From IMG/VR virus record IMGVR_UViG_3300025929_000014, positions 41,787-105,786 of that record: 64,000 nucleotides of DNA, one strand, 5' to 3'. The translations under genes were made by a program, and so were the position numbers. The DNA is from a virus. The notes beneath the pieces are model-generated. The model did not search any database, was not told the DNA's origin, and saw only the letters and a list, made by a program, of their open reading frames with translations. This document shows, piece after piece, positions 23,752-31,648 of this stretch (position 1 is its first letter; every line of letters begins with the position of its first letter).

Positions 23752-24231
23752 TTAGGCGGCCGCGATGGTGAGCGCCGGCAGCGCGGAGAGGGGGAGCAGG
23801 TGCTCCTTGGGGACGAAATAGGCGGGGGTGCGGCCGGCGTAGCTCTGCAGCCAGGTCTCTTGCTTGGCGTCCCGGCCCAGCAGGAACCCATGGACGCGAA
23901 AGTTGGGCATCGTGCCGGTAACAAGGAGGAAACATTCGTCGTCGGCGTCGCCCTTGCGCACGATCAGATCCCAATCGTGGCGGGTGCGGGTGCGGATCTG
24001 GAGCTGGCCCACGTCCGGGCGCTTGAAGGTGTCCACGCTGCCGTCCCAGAAGACGTTCAGCGCTTTGGCAGTGGCCATCTCGCCGGCAGCCCCCTCGATA
24101 TGTTCGTTCCAGCCGGGTCCATTGAGGCCAAAGGCCATGCGCAGGCCCTTATTGATGGCGCTCAGTTGGCGGCCGATACCTACTTGTGCGGCGAGCATGC
24201 ACTCATAGGGCGCCAGGGTCACCTCGATCAT
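23752..24231 (-). CDS. Hypothetical protein with possible restriction-nuclease-like core (159 aa)
   Basis: A segment EGAAGEMATAKALN is followed by RPDVGQLQIRTRT and then DWDLIVRKGD. This E...(P)D...QxR arrangement is reminiscent of PD-(D/E)XK folds, but Lys is replaced and the match is weak. No family was firmly recognised. It overlaps the next upstream gene by 4 bases and lies between two membrane-protein genes. Confidence 0.65.
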   Translation of the reverse strand: MIEVTLAPYECMLAAQVGIGRQLSAINKGLRMAFGLNGPGWNEHIEGAAGEMATAKALNVFWDGSVDTFKRPDVGQLQIRTRTRHDWDLIVRKGDADDECFLLVTGTMPNFRVHGFLLGRDAKQETWLQSYAGRTPAYFVPKEHLLPLSALPALTIAAA

Positions 24232-24770
24232 CGTGTCTTCCCTTCACCACGTAGTCGATGGGCGGCGCTTTTACTCGCGGCCCAGAGGAAATAGATGGCT
24301 ATCCCTGCTATCATGACGGCAAGAATGCCGATCCTGATGGCATCGGGGATGCCGGAGACGCTCTGTAGGAGCGAGCCCATGGCGGTGAGCAGGATCAGTC
24401 CGAGCCACTGGGCGGCTTGTTTACGCGCCTGGCGCGCGTCCTGGAGATGTTGCTTGACTTCCTGTACGCGCTCCTCCTCGCGCGCGGCTATTTGCGCGAG
24501 GGTCGGGCCGAAGGTGCGAATGGGCACCAGGGCATCGACGGTATCCTTGATGGCATCGACGGTGGCGGAGATCTTATCCTGCGCGACGCCGAAGTTGGCC
24601 TGCGCGGTGGCGATACTGTCCAGGCGCCCATCCAGGCCATGCACTTCGGCTTTGAGCGCCTCGTGTCCCAGCTCCAGGGATTTGATGCGTGCCAGCGCGT
24701 CCGCCAGGTTGCGTACCAGCTCCGAGACCATTTGCCAGAGGGTGGTTTCGGCGCCGTTCGGAGTTGTCAT
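24228..24770 (-). CDS. Coiled-coil membrane protein (180 aa)
   Basis: Residues 10-120 form a long helix with heptad-like hydrophobic spacing (WQMVSELVRNLADALARIK, IKDTVDAL). Two hydrophobic segments follow (WLGLILLTAMGSLLQSV and IGILAVMIAGIAIYFLWAA) and a basic tail ends the protein. It could be a haemolysin XhlA-like or spanin-like lysis helper. Function is inferred from topology and location. Confidence 0.65.
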   Translation of the reverse strand: MTTPNGAETTLWQMVSELVRNLADALARIKSLELGHEALKAEVHGLDGRLDSIATAQANFGVAQDKISATVDAIKDTVDALVPIRTFGPTLAQIAAREEERVQEVKQHLQDARQARKQAAQWLGLILLTAMGSLLQSVSGIPDAIRIGILAVMIAGIAIYFLWAASKSAAHRLRGEGKTR

Positions 24771-24814
24771 GTGGATGAAACAGCCTTAAATGGATATAAC
24801 GAGACTCCGTATAC

Positions 24815-24829
24815 ATGTTATGGTAACAT
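24815..24829. repeat. Inverted repeat in the 83-base gap before the lysis-region genes
   Basis: ATGTTA-TGG-TAACAT is a perfect 6-base inverted repeat with a 3-base centre, in the gap 24771-24853 between the 180-residue coiled-coil protein gene and the 133-residue protein gene. It may be an operator or a small RNA hairpin. No clear promoter was identified here. Confidence 0.4.
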
Positions 24830-24853
24830 ATCTCGCCATGGATGGAAAGTAGA

Positions 24854-25255
24854 TTAGCCCAGCGGTCCCCCCACGTTGGTGGTCACCGTCGCATGTTCGC
24901 TGGTGTAGTTGGCGCCGGCCGACGTGACGCAATGGATGTAGTACCAGTAGGTGGTGCCGGCCTTGAATTGGAGGGCGGTGTCGCCGGAGACCCCACCGGT
25001 GAGCGTGAAGACGCCTTCGGCCGTATTGGTGCCATTGCCGGCTGGGCTGCCGGCGTTGGTGATCTGTCCGGCCGTCGTCGGGGTCGTGGTGATCGACTTA
25101 CTGAAGAAGGGCGCCGCATCCCCCTCATTGAACTTGAAGCCCAGCGAGACGGAGACAACGGTCTGGCCAGCCGGCAGATTGGTGATGGTATGATCGACGG
25201 CGTAGTCATCGCCGATGTAGAACGAGGCCAGGTCGGCATTAAAACTCACGCTCAT
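24854..25255 (-). CDS. Hypothetical beta-rich virion-type protein (133 aa)
   Basis: The product reads as an Ig/fibronectin-like beta sandwich: alternating strands such as FYIGDDYAVDHTI, VVSVSLGFKFNEGD and TTYWYYIHCVTSAG. This composition is common in phage fibres and receptor-binding accessories. It overlaps the repeat protein gene upstream by 4 bases. No specific family was recognised. Confidence 0.65.
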   Translation of the reverse strand: MSVSFNADLASFYIGDDYAVDHTITNLPAGQTVVSVSLGFKFNEGDAAPFFSKSITTTPTTAGQITNAGSPAGNGTNTAEGVFTLTGGVSGDTALQFKAGTTYWYYIHCVTSAGANYTSEHATVTTNVGGPLG

Positions 25256-26733
25256 GGGAATGGATCCTTTCGTACAATGGCGCCCGAACCGGTCGCAGCG
25301 CTGCTGACGGCGCCCGATCCGCGCGCACTCCTGCTCAGGGCGCCGGACCCGGAGGCACTGTTGCCGACGGCGCCCGCACCCTTGGTAATCACGAGGATGC
25401 CGCCGCCATCTTTATCGACGACGACGGCGATGCTGCCGCCATGGGCTAGTGTGGTGAGTTCGCTGGCGACGAGTTGGTCTGCTCCCAGCGCTTGCAGCAG
25501 ACGCAGCTGCGTTTCGAGCGCCTGCGGCAGGTCTCCTGCTACCGGCTCCAGCGTGAAGATCACGCTTTCCTGCGCTCGGACCAGATCGGCGGCTACCGTG
25601 ACGCTGGTGACAATATCCAGGTAGGTTACTGTGTCTGTGGGGAGTGGTTGATCGCTCGTCGTTGCGGCGAGCAGCGCGCCGAATGTGTCGCCGGCTGGCA
25701 GCGCATCTGCAGCGCTGTTGGCGAGCGCTGTCGCGAACGCGTCGGCCGGAAGGAGAATATCGTTGCCTGCACGCTGCAGGAGTTGACTGGCGGTATCTAG
25801 GGGAGGCGATGCGTCCGCGCTGGCGCTGGCCCCCTGGAAGCCGGCGCTGTCGCTCGCTCCCAGTTGATCGTCGCTGAGGGGCGTCAGCAGCTGCGTCGCG
25901 CTCGTGCGGAGCGCGGGGAGATCGCTGGAGGCCGCACTGAGGAGACCAGCTCCGCTCTCACTGGGTAGCGCCAGGTCGAGCAGCTGCGCTACCTGCAGCG
26001 CGAGCTGTTGATCAAGCGGCGCTGGCGCATCCTGGGCGGTGCCGAACTGGGTCCAGCTCGCGCTCTCCTGGGCCGTTATCTGGTCGAGGCCGACGATAAA
26101 GGTAGTGAGGCTGCTGGTGTTGCTATCCTGTGCCTGCACCTGGTCGAGGCCCACCAGCAGGACGATCAGGTTAATGTTGCCCGTATCCTGGGACGGAACT
26201 GTATCGACTGTCTGCGCCAGCAGTGTAAAGAGCGCGACCTCCTGCGCCGACGGTAGTTCATTGGTGGTGAAGGTGAGGGCGGGCGCGCTGAGATCGCTCG
26301 TGCTGGTGCTATCCTGCGCCGTGCCGGCCAGTACCAGTGTCCGCACATCGCCCGGCGTTGGGGCGTCCTGCATGCTGCCGGAGAGCAGCGCCTGGAGGGT
26401 ATCGGCGGCCGCTCCCGTATCCTGCGTGGTGCCGGCGAGCAGCGCTGTCGCGCTGTCGAGCGGTGCCGGCGTATCCGCGCTGCTCGGCGACAGGACGGCG
26501 CTGCGCGTATCGAGCGCTGCGGGCGCATCTCCGGCACTGCTCAGGACGAGCGGCGCCTGGCTATCGGTCGCGCCCGGAGCGTCGGCTGCGGAGTCTGCCA
26601 GTAGCGCACTGCGCGTATCCTGCGCGGCCGGTGCATCGGCGCCGATGAGCAGCACGATGAGATTGCCGCCAAGCAGCGCGATAGACGGCACATGCCAGGT
26701 ACTTTGCTGGAGCGGGCGCGTGATATAGGGCAA
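25252..26733 (-). CDS. Repeat-rich virion protein (493 aa)
   Basis: From about residue 30 to 420 the protein is built from tandem units of about 19-21 residues with the pattern D-x-P-x-x-x-D-(T/S)-x-x-x-L-L-x-x-(S/G)-(S/A), for example DAPAAQDTRSALLADSAA. The last 45 residues hold a different short repeat (GSGALSRSA, GSGAVSSAA, GSGAIV). The protein is Ala/Ser/Thr/Asp-rich and almost free of Cys and Lys. It is likely an extended fibre or surface decoration. Enzymatic motifs were not seen. Confidence 0.75.
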   Translation of the reverse strand: MPYITRPLQQSTWHVPSIALLGGNLIVLLIGADAPAAQDTRSALLADSAADAPGATDSQAPLVLSSAGDAPAALDTRSAVLSPSSADTPAPLDSATALLAGTTQDTGAAADTLQALLSGSMQDAPTPGDVRTLVLAGTAQDSTSTSDLSAPALTFTTNELPSAQEVALFTLLAQTVDTVPSQDTGNINLIVLLVGLDQVQAQDSNTSSLTTFIVGLDQITAQESASWTQFGTAQDAPAPLDQQLALQVAQLLDLALPSESGAGLLSAASSDLPALRTSATQLLTPLSDDQLGASDSAGFQGASASADASPPLDTASQLLQRAGNDILLPADAFATALANSAADALPAGDTFGALLAATTSDQPLPTDTVTYLDIVTSVTVAADLVRAQESVIFTLEPVAGDLPQALETQLRLLQALGADQLVASELTTLAHGGSIAVVVDKDGGGILVITKGAGAVGNSASGSGALSRSARGSGAVSSAATGSGAIVRKDPFP

Positions 26734-26750
26734 CGGGCGGCGCCTCGCAG

Positions 26751-27035
26751 CTAGGAGTGGTTTTTGGGCAGTGTGCCGATGGTCACCGTGCCGACATAGG
26801 TGGCGCCGGGTGAGGTGCCGTCCCGGCTATAGAGCCGCTCCGGGCGCTGGCGCATAATCGCTTGCCCATCCGGGTACAGCGCAATATGGCCGCCTGGATG
26901 ATAGTAGACGGGATAGATGCCATCGGCGATGTCGTGCCCATCATGTAGCAGATGGACCACGCCCAGATCGTCGGTCACCGTTGTGAAGCCGGCATGCGGA
27001 TGTGGATCGCTCGCTGGGTGATACTCGATGATCAT
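26751..27035 (-). CDS. Hypothetical protein (94 aa)
   Basis: The product is His/Pro/Gly-rich with beta-strand character (GVVHLLHDGHDIADGIYPVYYH, given only in part). It lies one base after the stop of the next upstream gene and probably belongs to the tail-fibre block. No family was recognised. Confidence 0.6.
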   Translation of the reverse strand: MIIEYHPASDPHPHAGFTTVTDDLGVVHLLHDGHDIADGIYPVYYHPGGHIALYPDGQAIMRQRPERLYSRDGTSPGATYVGTVTIGTLPKNHS

Positions 27036-27503
27036 TTAATGCTCCAGGATGGCGATGTTGATATTGAAGGCTACGGACGCGGGCGGGGCGACCACGAACT
27101 TCACGAAGAGAAAGTGGCCGCTGGCCACCTTGAGGCGTTCCAGTTCCTGGGGGATCCAGAGGTACGGCGTCCCCAGGGAATTGAGGCCGGTGCGGCGCCG
27201 CACGGTCGCGCCGGTGCCATCGGTACTGGTGCCGGAGGAATAGGCTTTGCCGGTGGTATTCGCCGTGTTGTTGGTCATGTCTTCGGCGTCTTTAAGCGTG
27301 ATGGTTGAAGTGGTCCAGACGGTGGCGGCCGCCGTCGAGTACCCAATGGTGGCCGCCCAGACGCCGGAGGTGGTGGTGGTCTCCTGGCTGATTTCCAGGG
27401 AAATCACATCGAAGGCGTGGCCGGCGACGGCTGCCAACTCGGCCGCGACATTGACGGCCGCGCCAGGAGTGAAATTGGCGGAGAAGGTTTGCACTGAGGA
27501 CAT
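27036..27503 (-). CDS. Hypothetical fibre-region protein (155 aa)
   Basis: A beta-rich, Thr/Ala-rich protein (AATIGYSTAAATVWTTSTI) with no Cys. The C-terminal part LFVKFVVAPPASVAFNINIA looks like the last strands of a jelly-roll domain. It is probably a structural component of the fibre or receptor complex, judged by location and composition only. Confidence 0.65.
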   Translation of the reverse strand: MSSVQTFSANFTPGAAVNVAAELAAVAGHAFDVISLEISQETTTTSGVWAATIGYSTAAATVWTTSTITLKDAEDMTNNTANTTGKAYSSGTSTDGTGATVRRRTGLNSLGTPYLWIPQELERLKVASGHFLFVKFVVAPPASVAFNINIAILEH

Positions 27504-27512
27504 GGGGTCATC

Positions 27513-28325
27513 CTAGTTGGCGTAGGTGCCGGTATTGAGCATTAGATTTTGAGCGGCATCGGCGAGCGGGTAGGCCATCTGGAAGAAGCGCCGGAGGGGT
27601 GGCTGCTGGATGAGGGCATAGGGTTCCCCGACCAGGGTGGTGACTTCGCCAAGTGAGAGCGCTCGCTGCCAGGCATAGGCGACGCTATAGACGCCGGCTA
27701 CATTCTTGGCGCTCGTTGCATTATTACCGATATGGATCTCACCCGTCGCGGCGCCGGAGAGCGTGGCACTCACGGTAATCTCCGTACGGCCGTTGAGGTA
27801 CAGCGTGCCAACCCCCGCGTTATACACCACGGCTATGTTGTAGGCGGTGCCCGCCACGATAGTAGTGGTGCCTGAGCCGGTGGTATTGCTGGCGCCGATG
27901 CCGATGGATAATGTCAATACTGGACCGCTGGAATTAGTTAGCACCTGAAGAGATGTTATAGATGATGCTGGCCCAGCTGCGAAAAGCCCGGCGACATTGA
28001 CATTGAAGCCGCTATCCAGCAGCGCATGGAACATGAAAGAATAGGGGCCACTTGTAGTAAATGGCACTGACGTGGCTTTGAGCAGATTCGTGCTACCGCC
28101 AGTGATATGTGCGCCGCCGCCGATAGTGGAGCCTCCCCAGGTAGTAGAGCCACTCACACTCGCATCGTTCTTATAGCCGGAGATGTCACTGGCCCGCACC
28201 CCAGAGCCATCGTCCAGGATGCTGGCCCAGACCAGGGCGCGACTGAATGGGGAATCCCGGTCTATCTGCGATCCCCTGGGGGGCTTGTTGTAGCCCCAAT
28301 GGGCGCCGGGTAGGAGCAAAGCCAT
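27513..28325 (-). CDS. LamG/concanavalin A-like lectin domain protein (270 aa)
   Basis: The central 180 residues show the LamG_3 pattern: YSFMFHALLDSG, then LSIGIGASN, AYNIAVVYNAGVGTLYLNGR and EIHIGNNATSAKNVAGVYSV, followed by the family's usual AYAWQRALSLGEVTTL ending. Such domains bind carbohydrate. In this fibre block it probably recognises a host surface sugar. A second LamG protein is encoded at 48670-49389. Confidence 0.78.
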   Translation of the reverse strand: MALLLPGAHWGYNKPPRGSQIDRDSPFSRALVWASILDDGSGVRASDISGYKNDASVSGSTTWGGSTIGGGAHITGGSTNLLKATSVPFTTSGPYSFMFHALLDSGFNVNVAGLFAAGPASSITSLQVLTNSSGPVLTLSIGIGASNTTGSGTTTIVAGTAYNIAVVYNAGVGTLYLNGRTEITVSATLSGAATGEIHIGNNATSAKNVAGVYSVAYAWQRALSLGEVTTLVGEPYALIQQPPLRRFFQMAYPLADAAQNLMLNTGTYAN

Positions 28326-28327
28326 GG

Positions 28328-28705
28328 CTAGTTAAAGGTGTCGATGGTTGCGGTGGTCACCGTGTTGGTGGTGACGCTGTTCGTGGCATCCAGATTGGTT
28401 TGCAGGCCGTGATACTTGCCGGGCGGGAGTTTGATGGTGAATGTCTTTGTCGTACTTGCGGTACTGGGAATGATGTAGGTAGCCAGGGCGATGCTATCAA
28501 CGGTTGAACCGCCCCCTACCGTCGCAAAGATATCGATCTGCAGACCGGATGTGGCAGCGATTGAGACGAAGGTGATCGCTATTTGGATCTGCCCCTCGAT
28601 CTTGTTCGAGAAGTCCACATCGAAGGGGCGCGTCGCTGAAGCGAGAATGGTGGCCGACGCCAGGATATTCCCGACGGTGTTGAAGGTCATCTGCGGGGAG
28701 GCCAC
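28328..28705 (-). CDS. Hypothetical fibre-region protein (125 aa)
   Basis: The GTG at 28705 lies one base after the upstream stop and follows a G-rich stretch; an ATG at 28690 is the alternative. The product is beta-rich and Thr/Ala/Ile-rich (IQIAITFVSIAATSGLQIDI). No family was recognised. Confidence 0.6.
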   Translation of the reverse strand: MASPQMTFNTVGNILASATILASATRPFDVDFSNKIEGQIQIAITFVSIAATSGLQIDIFATVGGGSTVDSIALATYIIPSTASTTKTFTIKLPPGKYHGLQTNLDATNSVTTNTVTTATIDTFN

Positions 28706-28706
28706 G

Positions 28707-29039
28707 CTAGACCCCCGCGAAGATGTTGACGGCCAGGTTGACGCCGGTGGCGATGTCGGTGTCGGTACAGTTGCGGCTATCTGGCCCTGGGTTTGGCACA
28801 TTGCCCAGATACGTGGTGACCAGGGTCGGCACGTTCGCCGCACAGAAGGCGGCGATCTGGGAGGTATATTGCGAGGGGATCAGCACCCATTTGTTGACCA
28901 CCGTGAGGCGCTGGGCATGATTGCTGACGGCGCCTTCGGCATCGACGGCCTGCGCCGTAATATACATCTGGGTGAGCACACGGTTCTGGAACGCCACGTC
29001 CATGCCCAGGCTCCAGGCGGATTGCAGTGTCGAAGCCAT
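28707..29039 (-). CDS. Hypothetical tail-region protein (110 aa)
   Basis: The product is a mixed alpha-beta protein with three Cys in its sequence (FCAAN, NCTDTD). It starts at the stop of the upstream gene (1-base overlap), so it is co-translated. No family was recognised. Confidence 0.65.
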   Translation of the reverse strand: MASTLQSAWSLGMDVAFQNRVLTQMYITAQAVDAEGAVSNHAQRLTVVNKWVLIPSQYTSQIAAFCAANVPTLVTTYLGNVPNPGPDSRNCTDTDIATGVNLAVNIFAGV

Positions 29040-30121
29040 TAAAAGATCGCCGTGTAGGTGGCTTGCAGATTGGTACTGCTGTTCAGCGTCAGGGGTGCGT
29101 TGACCACATGGGCGTAGGCATTATTGGCGGCCGTCCAGGAGCCAGTGGAGGAGACGTTGATCACCCAGAGATCGGTGTAGCTGCCGGCCGTAAAGCCGCC
29201 AGCCGTCGTGAAGGTGAACTGCAGCTGTGCCTTGCGGTTGCCGACGCCTGCGCCGGCCGTGTAGGTAGCCACCAGGGCGGTGCTGATCTGGGCGCCGGTG
29301 GGGGCGGTCGTGGGACCATCTTTGCTCGACGGGCCAGCGACCACGAAATCTCCTGACGCGTGGGCGTTGAGCGTGGTGTAGTTGGTCTGGCTGGTCGAGG
29401 AGCCGGAGAGGAAGATCTGCGCCGCCAGGGAGGTAGTGGTGGAGCCGTTGGCGACTTCGGCGTTGGCCGTGCCAAACCCCAGGATGATGCCGGTGCCAAA
29501 GGTATTGTCGGAGCCTGGATATTTGCCGCCCGTCAGGGTGGGCACGCCGGTGGCGGCATTGCCGGTGTTCTGCAGGGTGCCATCGACGGTAGCGGCCGCC
29601 TTGAAGGTGGAGCTGGCGATGCCGGTTACCAGTGCGGCCGCGCCGCCCGAAACGACGGGGTAGCCGGTGACGGCGCCAAAGACTGAGCTGACGGTCACCG
29701 TGCCGTTGGTGGCGGCCGTTGCCGTAGCCGGCGTGATCGAGAGGTACTGGCCCAGCCAGGTGCCGCCTGCGTTCAGGTGAGCTGCGGCCGACGCGTCGCC
29801 GGTCGAGCCGAAGAACTCGGCCAGGACGCGGTTGAGGAAGGCGTCGGTCTCCACGTTGTGGGTGATGACGCGTTTGATGACGCGCCCGGTGCGCGCGTCC
29901 ACTTCGTCGAGGCGCGCGAGCCCTGCCATGCGCCCGGAACCATGTTGGAGCAGCAGGCGTCCCAGTTCATGCTCGTAGGCATCGCCTGCGCCACCGGCAT
30001 GCTGATTGCTCAGTTGGTTGTGCCAGTAGCCGGGAATATGCACCAGGGTGCGTGGTCCGCCATCGGGTGCCAGGCCGGGCAGATAGAGGTTGTCGTGTTT
30101 ACTCTGGTGCTGGAGTAGCAT
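29039..30121 (-). CDS. Putative tail fibre or decoration protein (360 aa)
   Basis: The N-terminal 110 residues are globular and helical (HELGRLLLQHGSGRMAGLARLD, given in part). The remainder is a long Thr/Gly/Ala/Ser-rich beta region (TATAATNGTVTVSSVFGAV), typical of fibre shafts, with TAGSYTDLWVINVSSTGSW near the end. ATG at 30121 is chosen over a longer frame to 30190 because that overlaps the small upstream gene heavily. Function is inferred. Confidence 0.7.
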   Translation of the reverse strand: MLLQHQSKHDNLYLPGLAPDGGPRTLVHIPGYWHNQLSNQHAGGAGDAYEHELGRLLLQHGSGRMAGLARLDEVDARTGRVIKRVITHNVETDAFLNRVLAEFFGSTGDASAAAHLNAGGTWLGQYLSITPATATAATNGTVTVSSVFGAVTGYPVVSGGAAALVTGIASSTFKAAATVDGTLQNTGNAATGVPTLTGGKYPGSDNTFGTGIILGFGTANAEVANGSTTTSLAAQIFLSGSSTSQTNYTTLNAHASGDFVVAGPSSKDGPTTAPTGAQISTALVATYTAGAGVGNRKAQLQFTFTTAGGFTAGSYTDLWVINVSSTGSWTAANNAYAHVVNAPLTLNSSTNLQATYTAIF

Positions 30122-30287
30122 CAATGATCTCCTGGGGCTGATCGCCGGCTGGAAGGGCAGGCGGGGGAACGGGGCGGGATAGGACGACAAGCGATGGATC
30201 GTTCATGGTCCAGCCCTGCTCGATAATCTGGTGCAGGGTCGGGATAGTGAGATCGCGGGCTGGAAGAACCATGTACTGGAGTTGCAT
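30099..30287 (-). CDS. Hypothetical small protein (62 aa)
   Basis: The product has a helical N-terminus (IPTLHQIIEQGWTM) and a proline-rich tail (RPVPPPALPAGDQP). It overlaps the next gene by 23 bases. It could be a fibre chaperone or linker, but this is not shown. Confidence 0.5.
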   Translation of the reverse strand: MQLQYMVLPARDLTIPTLHQIIEQGWTMNDPSLVVLSRPVPPPALPAGDQPQEIIDATPAPE

Positions 30288-30309
30288 TGGATGGATTCCC
30301 TCTTGGTGA

Positions 30310-31635
30310 TTAGCCGGTCACTGTATAGTCAAAATTGATGGTTCCTGCAGGTACAGTGGTCCCCCAGTAGCCCCACAACTCAAACTGAGTGGTGCTTTTG
30401 TTGACGACAAAGAGCGTTCCCGGAACACCGCTAATGGCTACGCTCCACATAACCTGCACAAACGGGGCGGCACCATATGGAACAGCAAAGGTTACGCGGC
30501 AAACCTGGAGAAAGCCTGGAATTAAGCCCGATCCTGTGACAATCGAGATGGTTCCGCGCATATCATTCCCGACAGAGCCGGATGCAGAGGCACCACTGCC
30601 CATTCCAGAAAGGGCCAAGAATGTGGGGGCTGCACCGGTTGCCAACAAATGCCCGCTGGCTATCGTGAAGTTGCCGGCGACAGAAGAGCTGGCGCCTGCA
30701 GTAACACCTCCGGTAGCATTCACATTGCCGGAAGCACTGATGGTAACTACACTCAGCACTCCCGCTCCGCCGAGCGACAGCTTACTGACACCACCAACCT
30801 GCATGTCTATCAGGTTGCCGCCGAAGCCGGCTGCGGTGTTGCCCGCCAGCAGTGTCCCCGATCCCGATCCCACGAAATGGTTGCCGGAGGAGCCGTCGAA
30901 GGGGCCGGATCCCAGATTGACCACGCCGAAGGCGGCATTGGCGGCGGGCGCCACAGCCACATGCAGTGAGCTGACGGGGCTGGACGTACCGACGCCGACG
31001 CTGCCCGCGTTCTTCAGCAGCTTATTGGCCATGGCGATGTCGCCGCCCATGGTCGCGCCGCCATTCAAGGTCGCCAGACCGGTGAGCGTGGAGGCGCCGT
31101 TGTTGGTGAGGCCGTTGAGCGTGGTTGCGCCGGTGACGGCCAGCGTGGACGGAAAGGCGACAGCGCCGGCATTGCTGCCGGTGAGGTTCATGAAGCCGGA
31201 GCTTGCGGGGAGGGGATTGGTATTGGATACGTCGGTGTAGGAGCTGACGGCCGTGTTGCCGGCGTTGGTGGTGGCGTAGTAGAGCGGTATATTGGCGGTG
31301 ACGGGCGGCGTCGGTGTGCCGCCATGGTTGACCGAGACTACCTGGTAGAGCCCGGTGTTGAGCAGATAGACGTACTGATCCTGGCTGGTGCCGGGACCGG
31401 CATTGAGGGGAACGGTCGTGGCTACGACGTTCAGGTAGAGCGGCGCGGCCGCGCCGGAATTGATCACCGCCTGGCAGGCCGGCTGTGTGACGGTCAGGCC
31501 GGACGCCGATGAGGCAATACCACCGGAGAGGCGATAGGTGATTGCCTGGACAAACGTATTGAGATCGGCGGCGTTGAGATTGGAGCCAGGGGTGCCGCCG
31601 ACTTGATCGGTAAAGACGGGGAAGGTGGTCGTCAT
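30310..31635 (-). CDS. Tail fibre protein (441 aa)
   Basis: The N-terminus (FPVFTDQVGGTPGSNLNAAD) matches the short baseplate-attachment region found in many fibres. A Gly/Ala/Thr/Asn-rich repetitive shaft follows, with units like GATTLNGLTNNGASTLTG and GGATMGGDIAMANKLLKNA. The C-terminal 110 residues (starting GNDMRGTISIVTGSG) form a beta-rich tip that is paralogous to the tip of the protein at 35176-36459. It is likely a host-receptor-binding fibre. Confidence 0.78.
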   Translation of the reverse strand: MTTTFPVFTDQVGGTPGSNLNAADLNTFVQAITYRLSGGIASSASGLTVTQPACQAVINSGAAAPLYLNVVATTVPLNAGPGTSQDQYVYLLNTGLYQVVSVNHGGTPTPPVTANIPLYYATTNAGNTAVSSYTDVSNTNPLPASSGFMNLTGSNAGAVAFPSTLAVTGATTLNGLTNNGASTLTGLATLNGGATMGGDIAMANKLLKNAGSVGVGTSSPVSSLHVAVAPAANAAFGVVNLGSGPFDGSSGNHFVGSGSGTLLAGNTAAGFGGNLIDMQVGGVSKLSLGGAGVLSVVTISASGNVNATGGVTAGASSSVAGNFTIASGHLLATGAAPTFLALSGMGSGASASGSVGNDMRGTISIVTGSGLIPGFLQVCRVTFAVPYGAAPFVQVMWSVAISGVPGTLFVVNKSTTQFELWGYWGTTVPAGTINFDYTVTG

Positions 31636-31648
31636 CTAGCTCACTTAT

